DNA from: Deinococcus malanensis
Lineage (GTDB): Bacteria; Deinococcota; Deinococci; Deinococcales; Deinococcaceae
Assembly (NCBI RefSeq): GCF_014647655.1
Contig: NZ_BMPP01000001.1
Coordinates: 222,943-286,942, forward strand
Reading direction: 5' to 3'
DNA: 64,000 nucleotides
Position 1 is the stretch's first letter; every line of letters begins with the position of its first letter. Under the pieces are notes generated by a model, which saw nothing but the letters and a program-made list of their open reading frames with translations, ran no database searches and had not been told where the DNA came from. Made by a program: the position numbers and the translations under genes. This document shows positions 51,237-63,272 of the stretch, in pieces.

Positions 51237-52280
51237 ATGAACACATCCGGGAGCATCCTCGAACAGCGGTTTCAGGCTATTCGCCTGAATGTTGTGCTGG
51301 CGGTCGCCATGGCCTTCGTGGTGTTTTCCGCCATCACCAACCTGGTCGATCCTCCCCCCGATCTGAGAACCGCGCTGGGCAGCCCCAAGACCTGGCTTGC
51401 TGCCACGACCCTGGGCGCCGCGCTGATCTGCTTGTACCGGCCGCAAACGCTGAACATCGCAGCCGGCACCCTGCTGGCCCTGACCATGTTCAGCCTGCCA
51501 TTCGAGGTGCGCTGGCACATCGATAACCAGGCCATTCCCATGAACATGTTCGTGTGGCTGATGGTGTATCTGCTGTGCGCCTACGTGGTGTTCGGCACCC
51601 GGGTGGGCGGGGTGCTCAACAGTGTCAGCGTGGGCATCATGCTGCTGGCGCTGGTGTCGGACCCGCCCACCACGCCGGTGCTGGTGTCGTCCTGGTTGAC
51701 CGGGTTGATCGTGTTAAGTGTGCTGGGGGTGCTGGGGTACTCGATTATCCACTTCATCGAGATCAACCTGCTGCTGCATGTCCAGGACAATGCCCGACTG
51801 CGTGCGGCGCGCCTGGACGCCCTGACTGGCGTTTATGGGCGGGGGGCCATCGAGGAGGAACTCAAGCGCTCCATGAGCTCGGCGCAGCAGGCCAATACGC
51901 CGGTCAGCATCGTGGTGACGGACATCGACCACTTCAAATGCGTCAACGACCTGCATGGCCACAACACAGGTGACGACGTGCTGCGCGCGGTGGCCAAGTG
52001 CCTGCGCCGGAACGTGGGTCGGATGGGCGGGGTGGTGGGCCGCTGGGGGGGCGAAGAGTTCGTGGTGCTGCTGCCTGGCGTCTCACGCACCGACGCGCTG
52101 GCGGTAGCCGAGCAGCTTCGCCGTGAGGTCAGCGCAATCCCGCTGGGTGGCCTGCCCATAACCGCCAGCTTTGGCGTGGCAGCCTTCCGGGGCACCGGGG
52201 ACAGTCCCGAGAAGATGTTCGGCCGCGCGGATGTGGCGATGTACGAGGCCAAACGCGCCGGACGCAATGCCGTGCGCTGA
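51237..52280 (+). CDS. Membrane-bound GGDEF diguanylate cyclase
   Basis: A 347-residue protein. Six or so membrane helices fill residues ~15-180, followed by a GGDEF domain from ARLDALTGVYGRGAIEEEL. The active-site signature is GGEEF (271-275) within GRWGGEEFVVLLPG, so it should make cyclic di-GMP from GTP. No inhibitory RxxD I-site is seen five residues ahead of it. The membrane part resembles no named sensor. A GAGG precedes ATG 51237 by 11 nt. Confidence 0.88.
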   Translation: MNTSGSILEQRFQAIRLNVVLAVAMAFVVFSAITNLVDPPPDLRTALGSPKTWLAATTLGAALICLYRPQTLNIAAGTLLALTMFSLPFEVRWHIDNQAIPMNMFVWLMVYLLCAYVVFGTRVGGVLNSVSVGIMLLALVSDPPTTPVLVSSWLTGLIVLSVLGVLGYSIIHFIEINLLLHVQDNARLRAARLDALTGVYGRGAIEEELKRSMSSAQQANTPVSIVVTDIDHFKCVNDLHGHNTGDDVLRAVAKCLRRNVGRMGGVVGRWGGEEFVVLLPGVSRTDALAVAEQLRREVSAIPLGGLPITASFGVAAFRGTGDSPEKMFGRADVAMYEAKRAGRNAVR

Positions 52281-52294
52281 ACTGGACCTGACCC

Positions 52295-52807
52295 TCAGTC
52301 CGCCGGGCGGAAGGCCGGCAGCACCTGGCTGTCGTACTGCGTGGCATACCCGCGGGTCAGCAACTGCACTCCACCCGGTACCGGACGAAGCAGCACATCA
52401 CGCAGCCGGCCAGTCATGAACAGCTGAGCTGGGCCCCCGGGCGTCTGGACGGCGCGGGACGCCGGGTTTTCTTTAAGTAGACCTGCCTTAAGAGCTTCCG
52501 GAGCCTGGACGGTCACGGCCCAGATGGCCGGGCGGGCTTCACTGTTGTATTCCACCGTGACCGTACGTCCCGGCAGCGGTGGGTTCCGTTGCCAGACCGC
52601 CCGGCGACGGCCAGCACCCAGGCGGACTTTTTCATCTGCCCGCGAGTCGTAGGTACCAGTTGCCGTGAACAGCAGCCGCGCCGTCAGGTCGGGCTCAGTT
52701 TTGGGGCCGCATGCGGTCGTCAGCAGCGCGACCGAAACCAGCCCAGAGGGCACGAGCCCGCGAGGCACCCTGGGCAGAAGACGCTGCGGTTTCACGCTGC
52801 GCACCAT
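52295..52807 (-). CDS. Uncharacterised lipoprotein
   Basis: A 170-residue protein starting at ATG 52807. The N-terminus is basic (KPQRLLPRVPRG), then hydrophobic, with lipobox LTTAC at about residues 32-36, so it should be exported and lipidated by Lgt. The mature part is a small alpha/beta region (TARLLFTATGTYDSRADEKVRLGAG, TVEYNSEARPAIWAVTVQAPEALKAGLL). No domain is recognised. GGAGAGG lies 8 nt upstream. The longer upstream frame overlaps the divergent gene and is rejected. Confidence 0.72.
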   Translation of the reverse strand: MVRSVKPQRLLPRVPRGLVPSGLVSVALLTTACGPKTEPDLTARLLFTATGTYDSRADEKVRLGAGRRRAVWQRNPPLPGRTVTVEYNSEARPAIWAVTVQAPEALKAGLLKENPASRAVQTPGGPAQLFMTGRLRDVLLRPVPGGVQLLTRGYATQYDSQVLPAFRPAD

Positions 52808-52848
52808 AGCGTCAACCTCTCCCCGGGCCTGTGCGACCATGAGGGGCG

Positions 52849-53166
52849 ATGACAGCTGTCCAGCTCTGCCTGACCATGACCGGGGTGCTGCTGGGGGGGT
52901 TGCTGTTGCTGGGGTTGGGCCTGCAGCTGGGGTGGCGGCGTGATCAGGCACGGTGGCCGCATCACGCCCTGTTTTTCGCGGTGTGTCTGGGTACAGGCCT
53001 GTCCCTGGCTCTTTCCCTGGCTGGGGGCCTGCGTGGCTTAGCCCTGGCACCGGCACTGGTCCTGCTGCTGACCATGCCCCGGACCCGGCCAGGCGGCGCC
53101 GGCCACTGGCAGCGGGCCCTGCTGGTGGCAATCGCCTATGGGGTCGGAGCCTGGGCCAGCTGGTAA
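52849..53166 (+). CDS. Small membrane protein
   Basis: A 105-residue protein with three hydrophobic segments (residues ~5-28, 40-75 and 88-105) and short basic loops (GWRRDQARWPHH). No family is recognised. It is divergent from the lipoprotein gene with a 41-bp gap. GAGGGG precedes the ATG very closely, so the start is uncertain. Confidence 0.6.
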   Translation: MTAVQLCLTMTGVLLGGLLLLGLGLQLGWRRDQARWPHHALFFAVCLGTGLSLALSLAGGLRGLALAPALVLLLTMPRTRPGGAGHWQRALLVAIAYGVGAWASW

Positions 53167-53267
53167 CAAGCTTGCAGGCGTAGTGACCTGTCAGGCGCTG
53201 GGCTGTGGGAGCAACTGACCCAGGGCTACCTGGCCTGGTCGGGCCGCATGCCCCGCAGGCGGACTGC

Positions 53268-53273
53268 TAGCCT
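53268..53273 (+). promoter_or_regulatory. -10 box for leaderless nitroreductase-family gene
   Basis: TAGCCT lies 6 nt before ATG 53280. Confidence 0.5.
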
Positions 53274-53279
53274 GGATTC

Positions 53280-54092
53280 ATGACCATTGCCGCCCGGCCC
53301 GAGACCCTGCTGATCCAGGGAATGCTCGCGCGCCGCACCACCAACGGGCCCTTCCGGCCGGACCCGGTGAGCCGTGAGCACCAGCACCTGCTGATGCGCG
53401 TGGCCCAGGCCGCGCCGAGCCACTTCAACAGCCAGCCGTGGCGCTTTGTCCTGATCGAGAATCCGCAGACCATCGAAGAGATTGCCCGCATTTCCGGCGA
53501 GAGCATGACCGAGCTGATCGAGGCCGGCGTATTCTTCGAGCGCTACCGGCGCTATTTCCGCTTCAGCGAGGCCGAGATGAACGAGCGGCGCGACGGGATT
53601 CATATCGACCATCTGCCCGGACCGCTGCGCCCCTTTACCCGGCAGGTGTTCAGCGACGCCGGGCTGCGCCTGATGCGCCAGCTTGGGGTTCCACGCAGGC
53701 TGGGTGAGGACAACCGTAGGCTGGTGGCTGGCAGCCCCCTGCTTCTGGCGGCGCTGCTCGACAAGGCGGAATACCGCCCTGGTGAACTCAGCGGTTTTTA
53801 CAGCGTGTTCAGTCTGGGAGCTGCCATCGAGAACATCTGGAACGCAGTGGGCGCCCTGGGGATGGGCATCCAGTTTGTCAGCACGCCCATGGAAATCCCT
53901 CGGCAATGGCAGGCCATCCGCAGCATGCTGCGCGTGCCGGACGGGCTGGAGCTTATGGCCATCTACCGGCTGGGGTATCTGCCGGACGAGGACCGGCGAC
54001 CGGCCATCGACTGGAGCAGCCGCCACCGCAAGCACCTGGAGCAGTTCGTCTCCCGCGAAACCTGCGACGCACCCGAGTTCGAACCCGGCTGA
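53280..54092 (+). CDS. Nitroreductase family protein
   Basis: A 270-residue flavoprotein of the nitroreductase fold. It begins with a helix and R-R-T-T-N-G-P-F (FMN phosphate site), followed by [26 protein letters not shown], which is typical of the family. The C-terminal half has [24 protein letters not shown], the helix that stacks on FMN. Residues 85-160 are a longer insertion ([16 protein letters not shown]...). It reduces nitro or quinone compounds with NAD(P)H; the substrate is unknown. Leaderless start. Confidence 0.85.
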   Translation: MTIAARPETLLIQGMLARRTTNGPFRPDPVSREHQHLLMRVAQAAPSHFNSQPWRFVLIENPQTIEEIARISGESMTELIEAGVFFERYRRYFRFSEAEMNERRDGIHIDHLPGPLRPFTRQVFSDAGLRLMRQLGVPRRLGEDNRRLVAGSPLLLAALLDKAEYRPGELSGFYSVFSLGAAIENIWNAVGALGMGIQFVSTPMEIPRQWQAIRSMLRVPDGLELMAIYRLGYLPDEDRRPAIDWSSRHRKHLEQFVSRETCDAPEFEPG

Positions 54093-54187
54093 AGAAGGCA
54101 GGCCCCTGAGCCAAACATGAACAAAGTGCCCACGCGTCTTCAGGCGAGCTTCGTGTGGCGCCGCCAGAATAGCGGGCGGAGGAACGC

Positions 54188-55084
54188 ATGACTTTGACTG
54201 GAGGCACAGCTGCCCGCAGCGGCACATTCACGATTGGCGGGGACCTAGAGGTCAACCGCCTGGGCTTTGGCGCCATGCGTGTCACCGGAGAGGGCGTCTG
54301 GGGAGACCCGGCCGACCGCGACGGGTCACTGGCCACCCTGAGACGTCTGCCTGAACTGGGCGTGAACTTTATCGACACGGCCGACAGCTATGGACCGGCT
54401 GTCAGCGAGGAACTGCTGCGCGAGGCGCTGCACCCCTATGACACGGTCGTGATCGCCACCAAGGCCGGCTTCCTGCGGACCGGGCCCAACGTGTGGGTGC
54501 CGATGGGCCGCCCCGAGTACCTCAAGCAGCAGGCCGAACTGTCGCGCCGGCGCCTGGGTGTAGACCGCATCGACTTGTGGCAGCTGCACCGCATCGATCC
54601 CAAGGTGCCGCGTGACGAGCAGTTTGCGGCGATCAAGGAGCTGATGGACGCCGGGATTATCCGTCACGCCGGACTCAGCGAGGTCAGTGTGGAAGAGATC
54701 GAGGCGGCGCGTGAATTCTTCCCGGTGGCCACCGTGCAGAACCTGTACAACCTGGTGCACCGCAAGAGCGAGGATGTTCTGGACTATTGCGAGCGTGAGG
54801 GCATCGGGTTTATTCCCTGGTACCCGCTGGCCGCCGGCAACCTGGCGCGAAATGGCAGCGTGCTGGGTGATGTGGCCGCGCGCCTGGGAGCCAGTCCCTC
54901 GCAGGTGGCGCTGGCCTGGGTGCTCAAGCGCAGCCCGGTCATGCTGCCCATTCCCGGCACCGGCAAGGTGCGGCACCTGGAGGAGAACGTGGCCGCCTCC
55001 CAGCTGAGCCTGAGCGACCAGGACTTCCGTGCACTGGACGAGGTCGGCCGGCAGGAGTGGGCCAACCAGAACCAGTCTGGTTGA
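54188..55084 (+). CDS. Aldo/keto reductase
   Basis: A 298-residue TIM-barrel NAD(P)H-dependent oxidoreductase. The catalytic tetrad is complete: Asp and Tyr in [10 protein letters not shown], Lys in VIATKAGF and His in LWQLHRID. The C-terminus has [21 protein letters not shown] for cofactor binding. It reduces aldehydes or ketones of unknown type. GGAGG lies 7-8 nt before ATG 54188. It precedes the type III polyketide synthase gene by 80 nt on the same strand, so they may be co-transcribed. Confidence 0.92.
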   Translation: MTLTGGTAARSGTFTIGGDLEVNRLGFGAMRVTGEGVWGDPADRDGSLATLRRLPELGVNFIDTADSYGPAVSEELLREALHPYDTVVIATKAGFLRTGPNVWVPMGRPEYLKQQAELSRRRLGVDRIDLWQLHRIDPKVPRDEQFAAIKELMDAGIIRHAGLSEVSVEEIEAAREFFPVATVQNLYNLVHRKSEDVLDYCEREGIGFIPWYPLAAGNLARNGSVLGDVAARLGASPSQVALAWVLKRSPVMLPIPGTGKVRHLEENVAASQLSLSDQDFRALDEVGRQEWANQNQSG

Positions 55085-55164
55085 CCGAACAGCTCCCGGG
55101 CCACGAAACGTCGGAGCCCACCTTGGGCCCCCGCACACCTTCATCCCCGGCGGAGCGACGCAAA

Positions 55165-56241
55165 ATGCCGCTTATGTCCGCTGCTGCCTCGCCCGTCGTG
55201 CGGTCCCTGGTGACCGGGACACCACCGCATCACACACTGCAGGCGGAGGTGCAGGCCGCTGCCCGGACGCTGTTCCCGCGTATGGCCGCGCGCCCCGGTC
55301 TGCTGGAGGTTTTCGGCAACGCCCAGATCCGGTCACGTGCCCTGGCCCGGCCGCTGGACTGGTATCTCCAGGAGCGGGGCTTCGGTGAGAAGAACGCGGT
55401 GTTTCTGGAAGAGGCCCGCAGGCTGATCACCCGGCTGGCCCGTGAGGCGCTGGACCAGGCAGATCTGGCGCCTTCCGATGTGGACGCGGTTGTCGTGGTG
55501 AACACCAGTGGCCTGAGCACCCCCAGCCTGGACGCCTACCTGATCGAGGCGTTGGGGCTCAACCGTCATGCGGCGCGGCTGCCCCTGTGGGGACTCGGCT
55601 GCGCGGGGGGCGCGTCGGGGCTGGCCCGCGCTGCCGATCTGGTGCGCGCAGGGTTCCGACGCGTGCTGTATGTGGCGGTCGAGTTCTGCAGCCTCACGCT
55701 GGTCAAGGGCGACGAATCCAAGAGCAATTTCGTGGGCACGGCGCTCTTTGCCGATGGTGGGGCGGCAATGGTGATCACGGCGGCGGACATTCCCGGACCC
55801 CCAGCACTGGTCTCACTGCACGGGGCGTTTTCCACCCTGATCGAGGACAGCGAGGACATCATGGGCTGGGATGTCGTGGACGCCGGCCTGAAAGTGCGCT
55901 TCAGCCGGGATATTCCTGCGCTGGTCCGCGAGATGATGCACGGCAACATCGAGCAGGCAGTGGCGGCACACGGCTGGGACAGAGCTGACCTGAAGACCTT
56001 TGTGGTGCATCCAGGGGGAGTCAAGGTGCTGAGGGCCTACGAGGAGGCGCTTGGTCTTCCATCCTGTGCCCTGAACGCCAGCCGGACGATACTGAGGAAC
56101 TTCGGCAACATGAGCAGCGTGACCGTGCTGTTCGTGCTGGAAGAGACGCTCAGGGGCGGACCTTCAGGCCGGGCCCTGCTGTCGGCCATGGGGCCCGGCT
56201 TCAGCGCCGAGCACGTGCTGCTGGAGTTCCCGGCAGCCTGA
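55165..56241 (+). CDS. Type III polyketide synthase (chalcone/stilbene synthase family)
   Basis: A 358-residue homodimeric ketosynthase that extends an acyl-CoA starter with malonyl-CoA. The catalytic triad is visible: Cys146 in [13 protein letters not shown], His282 in [11 protein letters not shown] and Asn315 in [10 protein letters not shown]. Bacterial relatives make alkylpyrones, alkylresorcinols or tetrahydroxynaphthalene. No methyltransferase, P450 or oxidase partner is adjacent, except the aldo/keto reductase upstream. ATG 55165 (or 55174) is the start; the longer frame is not conserved-looking. Confidence 0.92.
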   Translation: MPLMSAAASPVVRSLVTGTPPHHTLQAEVQAAARTLFPRMAARPGLLEVFGNAQIRSRALARPLDWYLQERGFGEKNAVFLEEARRLITRLAREALDQADLAPSDVDAVVVVNTSGLSTPSLDAYLIEALGLNRHAARLPLWGLGCAGGASGLARAADLVRAGFRRVLYVAVEFCSLTLVKGDESKSNFVGTALFADGGAAMVITAADIPGPPALVSLHGAFSTLIEDSEDIMGWDVVDAGLKVRFSRDIPALVREMMHGNIEQAVAAHGWDRADLKTFVVHPGGVKVLRAYEEALGLPSCALNASRTILRNFGNMSSVTVLFVLEETLRGGPSGRALLSAMGPGFSAEHVLLEFPAA

Positions 56242-56280
56242 GCCCTGGCGACCGGGGTGCGGGGCGAGCAGCGGCCCCCA

Positions 56281-57114
56281 TCAGCCTCTGAGCTGCGCGG
56301 CCAGGCTCAAAACCGCCTTCTTGAGCGTGACTGCCGCCGGTCCTTCGGCCAGCACTTCGCCGGTGCTGCTGTCCACAATGCGGGCCACCGCGCGCGGAGC
56401 GCCGCCCACCGGCTCCACCACGATTTCCAGGCGCTGCGCGGGTCCCAGCGACTGACCGGTGTGGTTCAGGCACCAGTCGGCCCAGTTGATGTTTTCGGGC
56501 GGAGGGGCGCTGGCTTTGGCTTCCTGCTTTTCACGGTAGGCCTGGGTTTTCTGGTCCACGTGGGTGCGAATTACCTCGAAGCGCTCGCCTGGGCTCAGCG
56601 AGTCGAAGGGCACTTCATCGCCGCTGTCCGGATGGTGGACGGTGGAGTCGGCGCCCAGCTTCTTCACCACGCTCGCCATGATCCGCACCTCCGCGGCAGG
56701 CGGGGCTTCCCAGGGCACACTGTCTTCTGCCTCAGGGCCTTGCGGATCGCGTGGTGCGGCGCCCTCCACCAGTCGCGCCACGACGCGCTGCTGCTCGGGT
56801 TCCAGTTCGGTGACGAGCCTGGCGGCGGCCCGGAAGCTCCGGGCCTGCACCTCGCTTTTTGGTTCGATGCCCAGCGGTTCAAGCACCTGGGCCACGGCCG
56901 CCGCCTCCATCAGCCGCTCCGCCTGCGGAGGCGTGAGGTTCCAGCGCTCTTGTAGGTAGGCCTCGAAGGTCTCGTGGGCAGGTCGAAAAAAGTCGTTGTC
57001 ACGAATCTCGCTCAAGGCCTGCCCGGTGCGGCGGAAGTCGCGCAGACCCTCGCGGACGGTCTGTTCCAGGGCTCTGAGACGCTCGGTTTCATGGGGTTGT
57101 AGGGGAGAAGACAT
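56281..57114 (-). CDS. Uncharacterised protein with ParB/phage-like N-terminal domain
   Basis: A 277-residue protein. Residues ~10-75 (VREGLRDFRRTGQALSEIRDNDFFRPAHETFEAYLQERWNLTPPQAERLMEAA) match the helical module found in ParB-like plasmid proteins and phage regulators (DUF3102-like), probably DNA-binding. The middle is acidic. The C-terminus (LEIVVEPVGGAPRAVARIVDSSTGEVLAEGP) looks beta-rich and soluble. ATG 57114 is the start; TATTCT lies ~20 nt upstream on the minus strand. No phage genes are nearby. Function unknown. Confidence 0.75.
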   Translation of the reverse strand: MSSPLQPHETERLRALEQTVREGLRDFRRTGQALSEIRDNDFFRPAHETFEAYLQERWNLTPPQAERLMEAAAVAQVLEPLGIEPKSEVQARSFRAAARLVTELEPEQQRVVARLVEGAAPRDPQGPEAEDSVPWEAPPAAEVRIMASVVKKLGADSTVHHPDSGDEVPFDSLSPGERFEVIRTHVDQKTQAYREKQEAKASAPPPENINWADWCLNHTGQSLGPAQRLEIVVEPVGGAPRAVARIVDSSTGEVLAEGPAAVTLKKAVLSLAAQLRG

Positions 57115-57202
57115 GGACCACCTCGGGCATGGAGAATACGCGGCGAACGATAGCAGACCCACCGTGTTGTCTCCACAGGAGTAACAATCTTTGTGGGCCG
57201 TG

Positions 57203-57226
57203 CCTGGCGCGGTAACGCCCGCCAGG
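57203..57226. promoter_or_regulatory. Inverted repeat upstream of acnA
   Basis: CCTGGCG/CGCCAGG arms of 7 bp with a 10-nt spacer, 15 bp upstream of a TATGAT -10 candidate (57241-57246). A possible operator. Confidence 0.35.
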
Positions 57227-57293
57227 ACACGGCTGCGGCTTATGATGGGTCATGTAAGAAGCTCGACTTGGGCTTTCTCAAGGAGGAACACAC

Positions 57294-60011
<2,718 letters not shown>

Positions 60012-60038
60012 TCCTGCCCCGCTGACGCCTTTTGTCAT

Positions 60039-60071
60039 CCCCCTGCCTGAGCACAAGGCAGGGGGTTTTTT
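60039..60071 (+). terminator. Intrinsic terminator of acnA
   Basis: Perfect 10-bp stem CCCCCTGCCT/AGGCAGGGGG (60039-60048 with 60056-60065), 7-nt loop, then TTTTTT. Confidence 0.9.
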
Positions 60072-60200
60072 CTGTTTCCTGGCACCTGCCAATGGGCAAG
60101 GCGTGAGGGGGTACCGGGGCGTCCCGGCTTCCTGACCAGATCTCTTAACTGTCATCTGGGTTCAGGTTGATGTCAGGTCTGAGCTGTAAATATAGAAACC

Positions 60201-61634
60201 ATGAAGACGAGTGTTGCCCTGCCCCTGCTGGTGCTCTCCTTGAGCCTTGCGTCCTGCTCGTCCGGGTCGGGCGGCACCGTACCTCAGACTCCACCAGCTT
60301 CCACGACGCCGCCTGCAGGCACCACGCCCCCTCCAACCACGGCTCCTGTGACGCCCCCCCCTGCGCCGGCACCCGTGCCTCCTATCTGTGCACAGGGTGC
60401 TGACATGGCCGCCCCGGTGACGGCGGCGGGCCTGGGAACCCTCAGCGTTTCCGGCAGCTTTACGCCGGACTGGTCAGCTCCCCATGTGCCGGGACGTGTA
60501 CTGGTCGTGGGTGGCAGCGGCCTGAGTGCCCAGAGCCTCAGCGCCCTGAGCACCGTGCGGACCCAGACGGTGATTTCTGGCCTTTCGCTGGCCTTTACAC
60601 CCAGTGGCGAGTCTGACGAGGCCTTCGCCAACCGTCTGGAAGCCACCGGACTGAAAGTGCAGCCGGACTACGTGTACCGCAAGCTGGCGACTGTCGTGAA
60701 TGATCCGGGCTATCCCGGAAACGATGGTTTCGCCTCTGGCGGGACCAATGTGACGCAGAACTACCTCACGCGCGTCCGTGCGGAACGGGCCTGGACGTTC
60801 CTGCAGGGATGCAGCAAGACGCCAGCTGGCGTGATCACGGCGGTGCTGGATACAGGCACCGATGCGGCCCATGAGGACCTGCAGGGCCGTGTGCTACCCG
60901 GGGCTCATTTTGTAGGTACCACCGCGGCCACCGTGGACGAGGACGGCCATGGAACTGCGACGGCTGGTCTGATTGGTGCCACAGCCAACAATGGAAAGGG
61001 CCTGGCTGGCGTGATCTGGGGCGGACAGAACCTACTGCCCGTCAAGGTGCTGAGCAGCACCGGCGAAGGCTCCACTTCCACTCTGGTCAAAGGCGTGAAT
61101 TACGCGGTGTCCCAGGGTGCCAAGGTCATCAACATGAGTCTGGGGTCCACCGTGGCCGGTGCGACAGACAAGGCTCTGGACGCTGCGCTGACAGCAGCTG
61201 CAGACTCTGCAGTTCTCGTCGCCTCGGCCGGGAACACGGCAACGGACGGCGTGTACTATCCGGCCAGTCACTCCAGGGTGATCGCCGTGGGGGCCGTGGG
61301 AGCCCTGGACGGCGTCCTGGCCTGCTACAGTGCCCGCCCAAACGAGAAGTACCCGCGTCCGCTGGATATCGTGGCGCCCGGCGGGGCGAGCAACTGCGCT
61401 GGAGCGACTGCAGCACAGCAGATGCTGATTCTGGCTCCTGGCAACAAATACGCCCTGGCTGCCGGAACCAGCGAGTCTGCGCCGCTGGTCAGCGGGGTCG
61501 CCTCGCTGATGCGCGCCGCAAACCCCAAGCTGAGCGCCGAGCAGACCAAGTCCCTGCTGCTGAGCAGCGTCAACCGGGCCAACGGCCTCCCCCTCCTGGA
61601 CGCGGAAGCAGCCGTACGGGCAGCAACGAAGTAA
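60201..61634 (+). CDS. S8 subtilisin-like serine protease lipoprotein
   Basis: A 477-residue exported peptidase. The lipoprotein signal has lipobox LASC (Cys19), then a Thr/Pro-rich linker (~25-62). Residues ~80-165 look like an inhibitor-type propeptide (PHVPGRVLVVGGSGLS ... LKVQPDYVYRK). The catalytic triad is Asp217 (VLDTGTD), His250 (DEDGHGTATAG) and Ser424 in GTSESAP. The usual GTSMA has Glu after the Ser. It is anchored outside the membrane and degrades proteins. AAACC precedes ATG 60201; no strong Shine-Dalgarno is present. Confidence 0.92.
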   Translation: MKTSVALPLLVLSLSLASCSSGSGGTVPQTPPASTTPPAGTTPPPTTAPVTPPPAPAPVPPICAQGADMAAPVTAAGLGTLSVSGSFTPDWSAPHVPGRVLVVGGSGLSAQSLSALSTVRTQTVISGLSLAFTPSGESDEAFANRLEATGLKVQPDYVYRKLATVVNDPGYPGNDGFASGGTNVTQNYLTRVRAERAWTFLQGCSKTPAGVITAVLDTGTDAAHEDLQGRVLPGAHFVGTTAATVDEDGHGTATAGLIGATANNGKGLAGVIWGGQNLLPVKVLSSTGEGSTSTLVKGVNYAVSQGAKVINMSLGSTVAGATDKALDAALTAAADSAVLVASAGNTATDGVYYPASHSRVIAVGAVGALDGVLACYSARPNEKYPRPLDIVAPGGASNCAGATAAQQMLILAPGNKYALAAGTSESAPLVSGVASLMRAANPKLSAEQTKSLLLSSVNRANGLPLLDAEAAVRAATK

Positions 61635-61737
61635 CGTCGGGGCAGGAGTAGGGCTGCACTGCCAGGTCGGGGTGCGACCCTGCTCTTATAGGTATGAAGG
61701 TCAAACGCCCAGGTCGCGCCTGTCAAGGGCGGCCTGC

Positions 61738-61774
61738 AAAAGAGCTACCCGGGACACCAGTTCCGGGTAGCTCT
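61738..61774. terminator. Stem-loop between convergent genes
   Basis: Perfect 12-bp stem AGAGCTACCCGG/CCGGGTAGCTCT (61741-61752 with 61763-61774). On the minus strand it is followed by TTTG, so it probably terminates the small membrane gene at 61850. Confidence 0.65.
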
Positions 61775-61849
61775 AACGCCATCACGATTAACCAGATTTA
61801 CTTGCTCGGTTGATCAGACAGGTGCCTATAGGCGGGCCGCCCTGATGCT

Positions 61850-62119
61850 TTAAGGCCGCTCGATGCGCTCGGCGACTGGCATCGGCGTCTGCACGTGGTG
61901 CAGCAGCATGAAGAACACGGCCGTGCTGTGAATCAGCAGCAGGTTAAACAGCGCAGTATCCGGCTGGTACCAGTGGCCCCCAGCACCCACCAGCAGAATC
62001 AGCAGCAGGTTGAGCAGCAAAGCTGGTCGGCGGCCAGGAAACCGTAAGTACCCGTACAGGCCGGCCAGAATGCTGAAGAGCATGGGCAGTGCCAGAGCAT
62101 TGAGCAAGTCTTGAGACAT
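61850..62119 (-). CDS. Small membrane protein
   Basis: An 89-residue protein with three hydrophobic segments (LPMLFSILAGLYGYL, ALLLNLLLILLVGAGGHW, ALFNLLLIHSTAVFFMLLHHV) separated by short Arg-containing loops. No family is recognised. ATG 62119 is the start; a GAGGT motif abuts the ATG, too close for a normal Shine-Dalgarno. The strong 12-bp terminator downstream supports it being a real gene. Confidence 0.65.
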   Translation of the reverse strand: MSQDLLNALALPMLFSILAGLYGYLRFPGRRPALLLNLLLILLVGAGGHWYQPDTALFNLLLIHSTAVFFMLLHHVQTPMPVAERIERP

Positions 62120-62186
62120 ACCTCATTTTGCCTCTGGACTATGACGTCTTCATGACAGCAGCCCGACCTGAATAGAGGACCTGATC

Positions 62187-63272
62187 CTAAATCTGGTACC
62201 GGCTGAGCTTCACCGGGTCCACAGCATGCTCGCGCAGGGCGGCGACGTCGAGCCAGCCGTCCTGAAACGTGATTCGCATGTTTAGCAGATCGTCCTGAAG
62301 TTTCAGTACGAAGCTGAGTTCGCAGGGCTCCTGGACCTCACCCTGGGTGGAGAGCAGCGCAGCGTGCAGCGTACCCAGGCCGGTGCTGGCCTGTGAGCCG
62401 ACCATGCCGCGTTTGCCGTGCCGGGCCGCCTCGCGCAGCATGCTCAGACCGTCGCTGAAGCCATTGCGCGCGGTCTTGACGTTCAGCACGTCGAAGGTGC
62501 CAAAGGCCAGCTCGCGTTTCAGGTCAGCCGGGGTAAAGCAGCTGTCGTCTGCCACGATCGGCAGGACACCAAGGGCGTGAAGCTCGGTGCGGGCATGAAG
62601 CTCACGGACCGGCAGCGGCTCTTCCACATACATCAGCCCTGCGTCGCGCATGGCCGCCAGGGCGCCCGGTGCCGCCTCCGGTGTCAGGGTTTCGTTGCTG
62701 TCGGCATACAGCTGCACCTCGTCTCCGAACAGGCGCCGCAGTTCATGAATCACCTGCAGGTCCTGCTGATGCTGGCGCCCCACCTTGACCTTTAGGCAGC
62801 GGACTCCGGCCGCCACGACCCTGTGGGCCTCCGCAAGCATCTCGGCCGGCGAGGCGATCCCCAGGATGAAACTGGCCCGGACTCTTGTGCGCGGGCCGAG
62901 CAGGGTGTCGAACAGGGTCAGGCCCTGGGCGCGGGCGCGGGCGTCATGCAACGCCATATCCAGCGCGCCGCGCGCCGTATGGTTGTTGGCCACGCTGTTG
63001 CGTGCCTGAGCCAGGGCAGCCTCGTCGTGAATATCCAACCCCCTTAGCGCAGGGGAGAGATGGGCCAGAATGCCCAGAACGCTGGCGGTGGTCTCGCCAT
63101 AAATAGTGGGCCTCGGGGTGGCTTCCGCAACGCCGACCGTGCCGTCTGAAAGGGTCACCCGGACCAGCACATGTTCGGCCGCGCTGAGGGCTGAATGCGC
63201 CCCCCAGGCCAGTGCGGAGGTCAGCGGCAGACGAAATGCAATGCCCTCCACCCGGGCCACGGTCAGGGTCAT
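62187..63272 (-). CDS. Enolase-superfamily dipeptide epimerase-like enzyme
   Basis: A 361-residue protein with the mandelate-racemase/muconate-cycloisomerase fold. The Lys catalytic motif is KVKVG, metal ligands are Asp in LYADSNE, Glu in YVEEPL and Asp in VADDSC, and the second Lys is in NVKTARNG. This arrangement is typical of L-Ala-D/L-Glu epimerases and related racemases; muconate cycloisomerase is less likely. Start ATG 63272 overlaps the upstream gene stop (ATGA), with GGAAGG just before. The substrate is not fixed by sequence. Confidence 0.88.
   Translation of the reverse strand: MTLTVARVEGIAFRLPLTSALAWGAHSALSAAEHVLVRVTLSDGTVGVAEATPRPTIYGETTASVLGILAHLSPALRGLDIHDEAALAQARNSVANNHTARGALDMALHDARARAQGLTLFDTLLGPRTRVRASFILGIASPAEMLAEAHRVVAAGVRCLKVKVGRQHQQDLQVIHELRRLFGDEVQLYADSNETLTPEAAPGALAAMRDAGLMYVEEPLPVRELHARTELHALGVLPIVADDSCFTPADLKRELAFGTFDVLNVKTARNGFSDGLSMLREAARHGKRGMVGSQASTGLGTLHAALLSTQGEVQEPCELSFVLKLQDDLLNMRITFQDGWLDVAALREHAVDPVKLSRYQI

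Noticed and set aside
54068..54085. GTTCGAACC sequence resembling a tRNA T-loop
   Set aside because: It lies inside the coding end of the nitroreductase-family gene (PEFEPG) and no cloverleaf surrounds it.
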